Part shown: positions 11,441-26,231 of the stretch, piece after piece
Layout of the letters: the number at the start of each line of letters is the position of its first letter
Numbering within the stretch: the first letter of the stretch is position 1
DNA from: Apostichopus japonicus
Taxonomy: Eukaryota > Echinodermata > Holothuroidea > Aspidochirotida > Stichopodidae
DNA: 64,000 bases
Assembly: GCF_037975245.1 (NCBI RefSeq)
Contig: NC_092567.1
Location: 15,300,876 to 15,364,875 of the forward strand
Direction: 5' to 3'
Position numbers and translations under genes: made by a program
The notes under the pieces: model-generated
Database searches by the model: none
What the model was told of the DNA's origin: nothing
What the model saw: the letters and a program-made list of their open reading frames with translations, nothing else

Positions 11441-14400
11441 ATACCCTTACGGTTTTTTGCCAATTTTGGCCCCAAATCGCCATTTTTAAAATCTTCTCAA
11501 ACTGATGCGGCGAACGGATGCCGACCTCTTTATCATATAGCAGACATTATAAGCGTTGACAATATGTCAAAACTCTCTAGAAAGACACTCTAATTTGAAT
11601 ATTCAAATCGTTATGATTTCATATATTGATTTTTCAGGCGAAAACTTGCTCGAATTTCATTTCTAACCGGACGGGACCATGCTTCTAATCCACATGAATC
11701 CATTGTAGACATTGAGGCTGAAAATTAAAAACCTCGATTTTTCGTCCAAATTTGATCATTTTGTTAGGCTATACCCTTATGGTTTTTGCCAATTTTGGCC
11801 GAAAATTTCATTTGGCCCCCTCTTTATTATATAGCAGACATTATAAGCGTTGAAAATATGTCAAAACTCTCTAGAAAGACACTCTAATTTAAATATTCAA
11901 ATCGTTATGATTTCATATATATTGATTTTTTAGGCGGAAACTTGCTAGAATTTCACTTCTCACCGGACGGGAACATGCTTCTGATCCACATGAATCCATT
12001 GTAGACATTGAGGCTGAAATTTAAAAACCTCGACTTTTCGTCCAAATTTGATCATTTTGTAAGGCTATACCCTTATGGTTTTTGTCAATTTTGGCCCCAA
12101 ATCGCCATTTTTAAAATCTTCTCAAACTGATGCGGCGAACGGATTCCGACCTCTTTATCATATAGCAGACATTATAAGCGTTGACAATAGGTCAAAACTC
12201 TCTAGAAAGACACTCTAATTTGAATATTCAAATCGTTATGATTTCATATATTGATTTTTCAGGCAAAAACTTGCTAGAATTTCACTCCTAACCGGACGGG
12301 AACATGCTTCTGATCCACATGAATCCATTGCAGACATTGAGGCTGAAATTTAAAAACCTCGATTTTTCGTCCAAATTTGATCATTTTGTAAGGCTATACC
12401 TTTATGGTTTTTGCCAATTTTGGCCCCAAAATCGCCATTTTTAAAATCTTCTCAAACTGATGCGGCGAACGGATGCCGACCTCTTTATCATATAGCAGAC
12501 ATTATAAGCGTTGACAATAGGTCAAAACTCTCCAGAAAGACACTCTAATATGAATATTCAAATTGTTATGATTTCATATATTGATTTTTCAGGCAAAAAC
12601 TTGCTAGAATTTCACTCCTAACCGGACGGGAACATGCTTCTGATCCACATGAATCCATTGTAGACATTGAGGCTGAAATTTAAAAACCTCGATTTTTCGT
12701 CCAAATTTGATCATTTTGTAAGGTTTATATACCCTTATGGTTTTTGCCAGTTTTGGCCCAAAATCGCCATTTTTAAAATCTTCTCAAACTGATGCGGCGA
12801 ACGGATGCCGACCTCTTTATCATATAGCAGACATTATAAGCGTTGACAATAGGTCAAAACTCTCCAGAAAGACACTCTAATTTGAATATTCAAATTGTTA
12901 TGATTTCATATATCGATTTTTCAGGCGAAAACTTGCTAGAATTTCACTTCTAACCGGACGGGAACATGCTTCTGATCCACATGAATCCATTGAGGCTGAA
13001 ATTTAAAAACCTCGACTTTTCGTCCAAATTTGATCATTTTGTAAGGCTATACCCTTATGGTTTTTGTCAATTTTGGCCCCAAATCGCCATTTTTAAAATC
13101 TTCTCAAACTGATGCGGCGAACGGATTCCGACCTCTTTATCATATAGCAGACATTATAAGCGTTGACAATAGGTCAAAACTCTCTAGAAAGACACTCTAA
13201 TTTGAATATTCAAATCGTTATGATTTCATATATTGATTTTTCAGGCAAAAACTTGCTAGAATTTCACTCCTAACCGGACGGGAACATGCTTCTGATCCAC
13301 ATGAATCCATTGCAGACATTGAGGCTGAAATTTAAAAACCTCGATTTTTCGTCCAAATTTGATCATTTTGTAAGGTTTATATACCCTTATGGTTTTTGCC
13401 AATTTTGGCCCCAAAATCGCCATTTTTAAAATCTTCTCAAACTGATGCGGCGAACGGATGCCGACCTCTTTATCATATAGCAGACATTATAAGCGTTGAC
13501 AATAGGTCAAAACTCTCCAGAAAGACACTCTAATATGAATATTCAAATTGTTATGATTTCATATATTGATTTTTCAGGCAAAAACTTGCTAGAATTTCAC
13601 TCCTAACCGGACGGGACCATGCTTCTGATCCACATGAATCCATTGTAGACATTGAGGCTGAAATTTAAAAACCTCGATTTTTCGTCCAAATTTGATCATT
13701 TTGTAACGCTATACCCTTACGGTTTTTGCCAATTTTGGCCCCAAATCGCCATTTTTAAAATCTTCTCAAACTGATGCGGCGAACGGATGCCGACCTCTTT
13801 ATCATATAGCAGACATTATAAGCGTTGAAAATATGTCAAAACTCTCTAGAAAGACACTCTAATTTGAATATTCAAATCGTTATGATTTCATATATTGATT
13901 TTTCAGGCGAAAACTTGCTAGAATTTCATTTCTAACCGGACGGGACCATGCTTCTAATCCACATGAATCCATTGTAGACATTGAGGCTGAAAATTAAAAA
14001 CCTCGATTTTTCGTCCAAATTTGATCATTTTGTAAGGCTATACCCTTATGGTTTTTGCCCATTTTGGCCGAAAATTTCATTTGGCCCCCTCTTTATTATA
14101 TAGCAGACATTATAAGCGTTGAAAATATGTCAAAACTCTCTAGAAAGACACTCTAATTTAAATATTCAAATCGTTATGATTTCATATATATTGATTTTTT
14201 AGGCGGAAACTTGCTAGAATTTCACTCCTAACCGGACGGGAACATGCTTCTGATCCACATGAATCCATTGTAGACATTGAGGCTGAAATTTAAAAACCTC
14301 GATTTTTCGTCCAAATTTGATCATTTTGTAAGGTTTATATACCCTTATGGTTTTTGCCAGTTTTGGCCCAAAATCGCCATTTTTAAAATCTTCTCAAACT

Positions 14401-17400
14401 GATGCGGCGAACGGATGCCGACCTCTTTATCATATAGCAGACATTATAAGCGTTGACAATAGGTCAAAACTCTCCAGAAAGACACTCTAATTTGAATATT
14501 CAAATTGTTATGATTTCATATATCGATTTTTCAGGCGAAAACTTGCTAGAATTTCACTTCTAACCGGACGGGAACATGCTTCTGATCCACATGAATCCAT
14601 TGAGGCTGAAATTTAAAAACCTCGACTTTTCGTCCAAATTTGATCATTTTGTAAGGCTATACCCTTATGGTTTTTGTCAATTTTGGCCCCAAATCGCCAT
14701 TTTTAAAATCTTCTCAAACTGATGCGGCGAACGGATTCCGACCTCTTTATCATATAGCAGACATTATAAGCGTTGACAATAGGTCAAAACTCTCTAGAAA
14801 GACACTCTAATTTGAATATTCAAATCGTTATGATTTCATATATTGATTTTTCAGGCAAAAACTTGCTAGAATTTCACTCCTAACCGGACGGGAACATGCT
14901 TCTGATCCACATGAATCCATTGTAGACATTGAGGCTGAAATTTAAAAACCTCGATTTTTCGTCCAAATTTGATCATTTTGTAAGGTTTATATACCCTTAT
15001 GGTTTTTGCCAGTTTTGGCCCAAAATCGCCATTTTTAAAATCTTCTCAAACTGATGCGGCGAACGGATGCCGACCTCTTTATCATATAGCAGACATTATA
15101 AGCGTTGACAATAGGTCAAAACTCTCCAGAAAGACACTCTAATTTGAATATTCAAATTGTTATGATTTCATATATCGATTTTTCAGGCGAAAACTTGCTA
15201 GAATTTCACTTCTAACCGGACGGGAACATGCTTCTGATCCACATGAATCCATTGAGGCTGAAATTTAAAAACCTCGACTTTTCGTCCAAATTTGATCATT
15301 TTGTAAGGCTATACCCTTATGGTTTTTGTCAATTTTGGCCCCAAATCGCCATTTTTAAAATCTTCTCAAACTGATGCGGCGAACGGATTCCGACCTCTTT
15401 ATCATATAACAGACATTATAAGCGTTGACAATAGGTCAAAACTCTCTAGAAAGACACTCTAATTTGAATATTCAAATCGTTATGATTTCATATATTGATT
15501 TTTCAGGCAAAAACTTGCTAGAATTTCACTCCTAACCGGACGGGAACATGCTTCTGATCCACATGAATACATTGTAGACATTGAGGCTGAAATTTAAAAA
15601 CCTCGATTTTTCGTCCAAATTTGATCATTTTGTAACGCTATACCCTTACGGTTTTTGCCAATTTTGGCCCCAAATCGCCATTTTTAAAATCTTCTCAAAC
15701 TGATGCGGCGAACGGATGCCGACCTCTTTATCATATAGCAGACATTATAAGCGTTGAAAATATGTCAAAACTCTCTAGAAAGACACTCTAATTTGAATAT
15801 TCAAATCGTTATGATTTCATATATTGATTTTTCAGGCGAAAACTTGCTAGAATTTCATTTCTAACCGGACGGGACCATGCTTCTAATCCACATGAATCCA
15901 TTGTAGACATTGAGGCTGAAATTTAAAAACCTCGATTTTTCGTCCAAATTTGATCATTTTGTAACGCTATACCCTTATGGTTTTTGCCAATTTTGGCCCC
16001 AAATCGCCATTTTTAAAATCTTCTCAAACTGATGCGGCGAACGGATGCCGACCTCTTTATCATATAGCAGACATTATAAGCGTTGACAATAGGTCAAAAC
16101 TCTCCAGAAAGACACTCTAATTTGAATATTCAAATTGTTATGATTTCATATATTGATTTTTCAGGCAAAAACTTGCTAGAATTTCACTCCTAACCGGACG
16201 GGAACATGCTTCTGATCCACATGAATCCATTGCAGACATTGAGGCTGAAATTTAAAAACCTCGATTTTTCGTCCAAATTTGATCATTTTGTAAGGTTTAT
16301 ATACCCTTATGGTTTTTGCCAGTTTTGGCCCCAAATCGCCATTTTTAAAATCTTCTCAAACTGATGCGGCGAACGGATGCCGACCTCTTTATCATATAGC
16401 AGACATTATAAGCGTTGACAATAGGTCAAAACTCTCCAGAAAGACACTCTAATTTGAATATTCAAATTGTTATGATTTCATATATCGATTTTTCAGGCGA
16501 AAACTTGCTAGAATTTCACTCCTAACCGGACGGGAACATGCTTCTGATCCACATGAATCCATTGCAGACATTGAGGCTGAAATTTAAAAACCTCGATTTT
16601 TCGTCCAAATTTGATCATTTTGTAAGGTTTATATACCCTTATGGTTTTTGCCAATTTTGGCCCCAAAATCGCCATTTTTAAAATCTTCTCAAACTGATGC
16701 GGCGAACGGATGCCGACCTCTTTATCATATAGCAGACATTATAAGCGTTGACAATAGGTCAAAACTCTCCAGAAAGACACTCTAATATGAATATTCAAAT
16801 TGTTATGATTTCATATATTGATTTTTCAGGCAAAAACTTGCTAGAATTTCACTCCTAACCGGACGGGACCATGCTTCTGATCCACATGAATCCATTGTAG
16901 ACATTGAGGCTGAAATTTAAAAACCTCGATTTTTCGTCCAAATTTGATCATTTTGTAACGCTATACCCTTACGGTTTTTGCCAATTTTGGCCCCAAATCG
17001 CCATTTTTAAAATCTTCTCAAACTGATGCGGCGAACGGATGCCGACCTCTTTATCATATAGCAGACATTATAAGCGTTGAAAATATGTCAAAACTCTCTA
17101 GAAAGACACTCTAATTTGAATATTCAAATCGTTATGATTTCATATATTGATTTTTCAGGCGAAAACTTGCTAGAATTTCATTTCTAACCGGACGGGACCA
17201 TGCTTCTAATCCACATGAATCCATTGTAGACATTGAGGCTGAAAATTAAAAACCTCGATTTTTCGTCCAAATTTGATCATTTTGTAAGGCTATACCCTTA
17301 TGGTTTTTGCCCATTTTGGCCGAAAATTTCATTTGGCCCCCTCTTTATTATATAGCAGACATTATAAGCGTTGAAAATATGTCAAAACTCTCTAGAAAGA

Positions 17401-20400
17401 CACTCTAATTTAAATATTCAAATCGTTATGATTTCATATATATTGATTTTTTAGGCGGAAACTTGCTAGAATTTCACTCCTAACCGGACGGGAACATGCT
17501 TCTGATCCACATGAATCCATTGTAGACATTGAGGCTGAAATTTAAAAACCTCGATTTTTCGTCCAAATTTGATCATTTTGTAAGGTTTATATACCCTTAT
17601 GGTTTTTGCCAGTTTTGGCCCAAAATCGCCATTTTTAAAATCTTCTCAAACTGATGCGGCGAACGGATGCCGACCTCTTTATCATATAGCAGACATTATA
17701 AGCGTTGACAATAGGTCAAAACTCTCCAGAAAGACACTCTAATTTGAATATTCAAATTGTTATGATTTCATATATCGATTTTTCAGGCGAAAACTTGCTA
17801 GAATTTCACTTCTAACCGGACGGGAACATGCTTCTGATCCACATGAATCCATTGAGGCTGAAATTTAAAAACCTCGACTTTTCGTCCAAATTTGATCATT
17901 TTGTAAGGCTATACCCTTATGGTTTTTGTCAATTTTGGCCCCAAATCGCCATTTTTAAAATCTTCTCAAACTGATGCGGCGAACGGATTCCGACCTCTTT
18001 ATCATATAGCAGACATTATAAGCGTTGACAATAGGTCAAAACTCTCTAGAAAGACACTCTAATTTGAATATTCAAATCGTTATGATTTCATATATTGATT
18101 TTTCAGGCAAAAACTTGCTAGAATTTCACTCCTAACCGGACGGGAACATGCTTCTGATCCACATGAATCCATTGTAGACATTGAGGCTGAAATTTAAAAA
18201 CCTCGATTTTTCGTCCAAATTTGATCATTTTGTAAGGTTTATATACCCTTATGGTTTTTGCCAGTTTTGGCCCAAAATCGCCATTTTTAAAATCTTCTCA
18301 AACTGATGCGGCGAACGGATGCCGACCTCTTTATCATATAGCAGACATTATAAGCGTTGACAATAGGTCAAAACTCTCCAGAAAGACACTCTAATTTGAA
18401 TATTCAAATTGTTATGATTTCATATATCGATTTTTCAGGCGAAAACTTGCTAGAATTTCACTTCTAACCGGACGGGAACATGCTTCTGATCCACATGAAT
18501 CCATTGAGGCTGAAATTTAAAAACCTCGACTTTTCGTCCAAATTTGATCATTTTGTAAGGCTATACCCTTATGGTTTTTGTCAATTTTGGCCCCAAATCG
18601 CCATTTTTAAAATCTTCTCAAACTGATGCGGCGAACGGATTCCGACCTCTTTATCATATAACAGACATTATAAGCGTTGACAATAGGTCAAAACTCTCTA
18701 GAAAGACACTCTAATTTGAATATTCAAATCGTTATGATTTCATATATTGATTTTTCAGGCAAAAACTTGCTAGAATTTCACTCCTAACCGGACGGGAACA
18801 TGCTTCTGATCCACATGAATACATTGTAGACATTGAGGCTGAAATTTAAAAACCTCGATTTTTCGTCCAAATTTGATCATTTTGTAACGCTATACCCTTA
18901 CGGTTTTTGCCAATTTTGGCCCCAAATCGCCATTTTTAAAATCTTCTCAAACTGATGCGGCGAACGGATGCCGACCTCTTTATCATATAGCAGACATTAT
19001 AAGCGTTGAAAATATGTCAAAACTCTCTAGAAAGACACTCTAATTTGAATATTCAAATCGTTATGATTTCATATATTGATTTTTCAGGCGAAAACTTGCT
19101 AGAATTTCATTTCTAACCGGACGGGACCATGCTTCTAATCCACATGAATCCATTGTAGACATTGAGGCTGAAATTTAAAAACCTCGATTTTTCGTCCAAA
19201 TTTGATCATTTTGTAACGCTATACCCTTATGGTTTTTGCCAATTTTGGCCCCAAATCGCCATTTTTAAAATCTTCTCAAACTGATGCGGCGAACGGATGC
19301 CGACCTCTTTATCATATAGCAGACATTATAAGCGTTGACAATAGGTCAAAACTCTCCAGAAAGACACTCTAATTTGAATATTCAAATTGTTATGATTTCA
19401 TATATTGATTTTTCAGGCAAAAACTTGCTAGAATTTCACTCCTAACCGGACGGGAACATGCTTCTGATCCACATGAATCCATTGCAGACATTGAGGCTGA
19501 AATTTAAAAACCTCGATTTTTCGTCCAAATTTGATCATTTTGTAAGGTTTATATACCCTTATGGTTTTTGCCAGTTTTGGCCCCAAATCGCCATTTTTAA
19601 AATCTTCTCAAACTGATGCGGCGAACGGATGCCGACCTCTTTATCATATAGCAGACATTATAAGCGTTGACAATAGGTCAAAACTCTCCAGAAAGACACT
19701 CTAATTTGAATATTCAAATTGTTATGATTTCATATATCGATTTTTCAGGCGAAAACTTGCTAGAATTTCACTTCTAACCGGACGGGAACATGCTTCTGAT
19801 CCACATGAATCCATTGAGGCTGAAATTTAAAAACCTCGACTTTTCGTCCAAATTTGATCATTTTGTAAGGCTATACCCTTATGGTTTTTGTCAATTTTGG
19901 CCCCAAATCGCCATTTTTAAAATCTTCTCAAACTGATGCGGCGAACGGATTCCGACCTCTTTATCATATAACAGACATTATAAGCGTTGACAATAGGTCA
20001 AAACTCTCTAGAAAGACACTCTAATTTGAATATTCAAATCGTTATGATTTCATATATTGATTTTTCAGGCAAAAACTTGCTAGAATTTCACTCCTAACCG
20101 GACGGGAACATGCTTCTGATCCACATGAATCCATTGTAGACATTGAGGCTGAAATTTAAAAACCTCGATTTTTCGTCCAAATTTGATCATTTTGTAACGC
20201 TATACCCTTACGGTTTTTGCCAATTTTGGCCCCAAATCGCCATTTTTAAAATCTTCTCAAACTGATGCGGCGAACGGATGCCGACCTCTTTATCATATAG
20301 CAGACATTATAAGCGTTGAAAATATGTCAAAACTCTCTAGAAAGACACTCTAATTTGAATATTCAAATCGTTATGATTTCATATATTGATTTTTCAGGCG

Positions 20401-23400
20401 AAAACTTGCTAGAATTTCATTTCTAACCGGACGGGACCATTCTTCTAATCCACATGAATCCATTGTAGACATTGAGGCTGAAATTTAAAAACCTCGATTT
20501 TTCGTCCAAATTTGATCATTTTGTAACGCTATACCCTTATGGTTTTTGCCAATTTTGGCCCCAAATCGCCATTTTTAAAATCTTCTCAAACTGATGCGGC
20601 GAACGGATGCCGACCTCTTTATCATATAGCAGACATTATAAGCGTTGACAATAGGTCAAAACTCTCCAGAAAGACACTCTAATTTGAATATTCAAATTGT
20701 TATGATTTCATATATTGATTTTTCAGGCAAAAACTTGCTAGAATTTCACTCCTAACCGGACGGGAACATGCTTCTGATCCACATGAATCCATTGTAGACA
20801 TTGAGGCTGAAATTTAAAAACCTCGATTTTTCGTCCAAATTTGATCATTTTGTAAGGTTTATATACCCTTATGGTTTTTGCCAGTTTTGGCCCAAAATCG
20901 CCATTTTTAAAATCTTCTCAAACTGATGCGGCGAACGGATGCCGACCTCTTTATCATATAGCAGACATTATAAGCGTTGACAATAGGTCAAAACTCTCCA
21001 GAAAGACACTCTAATTTGAATATTCAAATCGTTATGATTTCATATATTGATTTTTCAGGCAAAAACTTGCTAGAATTTCACTCCTAACCGGACGGGAACA
21101 TGCTTCTGATCCACATGAATCCATTGTAGACATTGAGGCTGAAATTTAAAAACCTCGATTTTTCGTCCAAATTTGATCATTTTGTAAGGTTTATATACCC
21201 TTATGGTTTTTGCCAGTTTTGGCCCAAAATCGCCATTTTTAAAATCTTCTCAAACTGATGCGGCGAACGGATTCCGACCTCTTTATCATATAGCAGACAT
21301 TATAAGCGTTGACAATAGGTCAAAACTCTCTAGAAAGACACTCTAATTTGAATATTCAAATCGTTATGATTTCATATATTGATTTTTCAGGCAAAAACTT
21401 GCTAGAATTTCACTCCTAACCGGACGGGAACATGCTTCTGATCCATATGAATCCATTGTAGACATTGAGGCTGAAATTTAAAAACCTCGATTTTTCGTCC
21501 AAATTTGATCATTTTGTAAGGTTTATATACCCTTATGGTTTTTGCCAGTTTTGGCCCAAAATCGCCATTTTTAAAATCTTCTCAAACTGATGCGGCGAAC
21601 GGATGCCGACCTCTTTATCATATAGCAGACATTATAAGCGTTGACAATAGGTCAAAACTCTCCAGAAAGACACTCTAATTTGAATATTCAAATTGTTATG
21701 ATTTCATATATCGATTTTTCAGGCGAAAACTTGCTAGAATTTCACTTCTAACCGGACGGGAACATGCTTCTGATCCACATGAATCCATTGAGGCTGAAAT
21801 TTAAAAACCTCGACTTTTCGTCCAAATTTGATCATTTTGTAAGGCTATACCCTTATAGTTTTTGTCAATTTTGGCCCCAAATCGCCATTTTTAAAATCTT
21901 CTCAAACTGATGCGGCGAACGGATTCCGACCTCTTTATCATATAGCAGACATGATAAGCGTTGACAATAGGTCAAAACTCTCTAGAAAGACACTCTAATT
22001 TGAATATTCAAATCGTTATGATTTCATATATTGATTTTTCAGGCAAAAACTTGCTAGAATTTCACTCCTAACCGGACGGGAACATGCTTCTGATCCACAT
22101 GAATCCATTGTAGACATTGAGGCTGAAATTTAAAAACCTCGATTTTTCGTCCAAATTTGATCATTTTGTAAGGTTTATATACCCTTATGGTTTTTGCCAG
22201 TTTTGGCCCAAAATCGCCATTTTTAAAATCTTCTCAAACTGATGCGGCGAACGGATGCCGACCTCTTTATCATATAGCAGACATTATAAGCGTTGACAAT
22301 AGGTCAAAACTCTCTAGAAAGACACTCTAATTTGAATATTCAAATCGTTATGATTTCATATATTGATTTTTCAGGCAAAAACTTGCTAGAATTTCACTCC
22401 TCACCGGACGGGAACATGCTTCTGATCCACATGAATCCATTGTAGACATTGAGGCTGAAATTTAAAAACCTCGATTTTTCGTCCAAATTTGATCATTTTG
22501 TAAGGCTATACCCTTATGGTTTTGCCAATTTTGGCCCCAAATCGCCATTTTTAAAATCTTCTCAAACTGATGCGGCGAACGGATGCCGACCTCTTTATCA
22601 TATAGCAGACATTATAAGCGTTGACAATAGGTCAAAACTCTCCAGAAAGACACTCTAATTTGAATATTCAAATCGTTATGATTTCATATATTGATTTTTC
22701 AGGCAAAAACTTGCTAGAATTTCACTCCTAACCGGACGGGAACATGCTTCTGATCCACATGAATCCATTGTAGACATTGAGGCTGAAATTTAAAAACCTC
22801 GATTTTTCGTCCAAATTTGATCATTTTGTAAGGCTATACCCTTATGGTTTTTGCCAATTTTGGCCCCAAAATCGCCATTTTTAAAATCTTCTCAAACTGA
22901 TGCGGCGAACGGATGCCGACCTCTTTATCATATAGCAGACATTATAAGCGTTGACAATAGGTCAAAACTCTCCAGAAAGACACTCTAATTTGAATATTCA
23001 AATTGTTATGATTTCATATATTGATTTTTCAGGCAAAAACTTGCTAGAATTTCACTCCTCACCGGACGGGAACATGCTTCTGATCCACATGAATCCATTG
23101 TAGACATTGAGGCTGAAATTTAAAAACCTCGATTTTTCGTCCAAATTTGATCATTTTGTAAGGCTATACCCTTATGGTTTTGCCAATTTTGGCCCCAAAT
23201 CGCCATTTTTAAAATCTTCTCAAACTGATGCGGCGAACGGATGCCGACCTCTTTATCATATAGCAGACATTATAAGCGTTGACAATAGGTCAAAACTCTC
23301 CAGAAAGACACTCTAATTTGAATATTCAAATCGTTATGATTTCATATATTGATTTTTCAGGCAAAAACTTGCTAGAATTTCACTCCTAACCGGACGGGAA

Positions 23401-25090
23401 CATGCTTCTGATCCACATGAATCCATTGTAGACATTGAGGCTGAAATTTAAAAACCTCGATTTTTCGTCCAAATTTGATCATTTTGTAAGGCTATACCCT
23501 TATGGTTTTTGCCAATTTTGGCCCCAAATCGCCATTTTTAAAATCTTCTCAAACTGATGCGGCGAACGGATGCCGACCTCTTTATCATATAGCAGACATT
23601 ATAAGCGTTGACAATAGGTCAAAACTCTCCAGAAAGACACTCTAATTTGAATATTCAAATTGTTATGATTTCATATATTGATTTTTCAGGCAAAAACTTG
23701 CTAGAATTTCACTCCTAACCGGACGGGAACATGCTTCTGATCCACATGAATCCATTGTAGACATTGAGGCTGAAATTTAAAAACCTCGACTTTTCGTCCA
23801 AATTTGATCATTTTGTAAGGTTTATATACCCTTATGGTTTTTGCCAGTTTTGGCCCAAAATCGCCATTTTTAAAATCTTCTCAAACTGATGCGGCGAACG
23901 GATGCCGACCTCTTTATCATATAGCAGACATTATAAGCGTTGACAATAGGTCAAAACTCTCCAGAAAGACACTCTAATTTGAATATTCAAATTGTTATGA
24001 TTTCATATATTGATTTTTCAGGCAAAAACTTGCTAGAATTTCACTCCTAACCGGACGGGAACATGCTTCTGATCCACATGAATCCATTGTAGACATTGAG
24101 GCTGAAATTTAAAAACCTCGATTTTTCGTCCAAATTTGATCATTTTGTAAGGTTTATATACCCTTATGGTTTTTGCCAGTTTTGGCCCAAAATCGCCATT
24201 TTTAAAATCTTCTCAAACTGATGCGGCGAACGGATGCCGACCTCTTTATCATATAGCAGACATTATAAGCGTTGACAATAGGTCAAAACTCTCTAGAAAG
24301 ACACTCTAATTTGAATATTCAAATCGTTATGATTTCATATATTGATTTTTCAGGCAAAAACTTGCTAGAATTTCACTCCTCACCGGACGGGAACATGCTT
24401 CTGATCCACATGAATCCATTGTAGACATTGAGGCTGAAATTTAAAAACCTCGATTTTTCGTCCAAATTTGATCATTTTGTAAGGCTATACCCTTATGGTT
24501 TTTGTCAATTTTGGCCCCAAATCGCCATTTTTAAAATCTTCTCAAACTGATGCGGCGAACGGATTCCGACCTCTTTATCATATAGCAGACATTATAAGCG
24601 TTGACAATAGGTCAAAACTCTCTAGAAAGACACTCTAATTTGAATATTCAAATCGTTATGATTTCATATATTGATTTTTCAGGCAAAAACTTGCTAGAAT
24701 TTCACTCCTAACCGGACGGGAACATGCTTCTGATCCACATGAATCCATTGTAGACATTGAGGCTGAAATTTAAAAACCTCGATTTTTCGTCCAAATTTGA
24801 TCATTTTGTAAGGTTTATATACCCTTATGGTTTTTGCCAATTTTGGCCCCAAATCGCCATTTTTAAAATCTTCTCAAACTGATGCAGCGAACGGATGCCG
24901 ACCTCTTTATCATATAGCAGACATTATAAGCGTTGACAATAGGTCAAAACTCTCTAGAAAGACACTCTAATTTGAATATTCAAATCGTTATGATTTCATA
25001 TATTGATTTTTCAGGCAAAAACTTGCTAGAATTTCACTCCTCACCGGACGGGAACATGCTTCTGATCCACATGAATCCATTGTAGACATT
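11441..25090. repeat. Satellite array, about 330-bp monomer, about 41 copies
   Basis: The same AT-rich unit repeats head to tail across 13.65 kb. Landmarks in each unit are GAGGCTGAAATTTAAAAACC, TCCAAATTTGATCATTTTGT, TACCCTTATGGTTTTTG, GATGCGGCGAACGGAT, TATCATATAGCAGACATTAT and ACCGGACGGGAACATGCTTC. Starts of GGCTGAAATT at 12341 and 12671 give a 330-bp unit. Some units lack 12 bp next to that word (period 323 bp or less). A shortened variant, lacking the GATGCGGCGAACGG block, occurs near 11799, 14061 and 17313. Three junction types (TAAGGTTTATATACC, TAAGGCTATACC, TAACGCTATACC) mark monomer classes. No convincing ORF persists across copies. Confidence 0.95.
13250..19745. repeat. Higher-order block: two copies of a 3252-bp unit
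   Basis: Diagnostic variants recur at an exact spacing of 3252 bp. Examples are TAATATGAAT at 13531 and 16783, the shortened monomer at 14061 and 17313, and ACATGAATAC at 15561 and 18813. Each unit holds about ten monomers. A further shift of 1310 bp (four monomers) relates TAACGC at 18885 to 20195. The block edges are approximate. Confidence 0.85.
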
Positions 25091-25152
25091 CCCTGGTAGA
25101 AATTCCAGTAGAACCCAGTTAAAAAATCAACTAGGTTCTACTAGGGCCTACT

Positions 25153-25290
25153 ATGTTTAACTGGTTTTTAACTGTGTTTAACTGGTTTTTAACTGTGTTT
25201 AACTGGTTTTTAACTGTGTTTAACTGGTTTTTAACTGTGTTTAACTGGTTTTTAACTGTGTTTAACTGGTTTTTAACTGTGTTTAACTGG
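25153..25290. repeat. 21-bp minisatellite, about 6 copies
   Basis: The unit GTTTAACTGGTTTTTAACTG plus T repeats in the left arm of the insertion. It produces a heptapeptide-repeat open frame on the minus strand that I regard as non-coding. Confidence 0.9.
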
Positions 25291-25700
25291 GTCTTACTGG
25301 GTTCCAACTGGGCTATGCTGAACATGAGCTAGGGTCAACTGGGTTTACACAATGTTCAACTAGGTTTGTTCAGGCCCAACTGAGTTTGAACTATGTTTGA
25401 ACTGATCCAGTGGGGTTTCAACTGGGTTTCACTGGTTTTTGCACTAGCCCAACTGGGTTTGAACTATGTTGACTGGTGAACTTGCCCTGTTGGGGTTGAA
25501 CTAGGTTTCAACTGGTTTTGCACTGGCCCAACTGGGTTTGGACTATTGGTTGGTGAACTGACCCAGCTGGGGTTTAACTAGGTTTCACTGGTTTGCACAG
25601 GCCCAACTGGGTTTGAACTATTTTTACTGGTGAGCTTGCCCGTTGGGGTTGAACTAGGTTTCACACTGGCCTAACTGGGTTTGGACTATGTTGACTGCTT
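25290..25700. repeat. Degenerate minisatellite of roughly 85 bp
   Basis: Words such as GCCCAACTGGGTTTGAACTA, TTGGGGTTGAACTAGGTTTC and ACTGGTTTTGCAC recur about four times with divergence. This is the inner part of the left arm. Confidence 0.75.
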
Positions 25701-26231
25701 TTATTTTAGGCGTAATTATCGAGAATATTATAATGTAAGTTCGTAAGCAGTAACCGTATCGTAATATATTGAAAATGCTAAATTAGCCAACTTATGAGGG
25801 GTGTAAAATAAATCTTTGTAATATTTATCACAGTTATGATTAAACGATTACATTTTTCTACTGCAATGATTAAAAATATTATTTACTATATAATAAATTT
25901 GAAAAATTTATGTTATACTTTGTTAGTCGATTTGAACAATTGATAGGCAAAATGCCTTCCTAGTGCAAAATAGTATGATCCGACTAAATTTGAACTTTGA
26001 CATTTGTCCCTTGCGTTAGCGCTAAATTTATAAATTCTGAATCCGCAAACCACATAAGCCAAGAGAAGCTTCGCAGAATAATCGCATTTGTAACAGATTT
26101 TGCCAACAATTTTAAATTATTACCGCGGCTAAGTTCCCTCCTTTGTGATCTTGCAGTATCTTTATATTATTGACACATACTTGTAACATTATAATTGATT
26201 GTAAACGTGCTCTTTTCATAAATATTTGAAT

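Noticed and set aside
22449-22658. 69-codon open frame repeated in satellite monomers (also at 23107 and 28368)
   Set aside because: It appears only in monomers that lost one T. Other monomers break the frame, and nothing suggests translation.
11441-25090. CRISPR-like array
   Set aside because: Units are contiguous 330-bp monomers without unique spacers, in a eukaryotic genome.
25131-25325. Heptapeptide-repeat open frame on the minus strand
   Set aside because: It is produced by the 21-bp minisatellite, whose unit length is a multiple of 3 and lacks stops.
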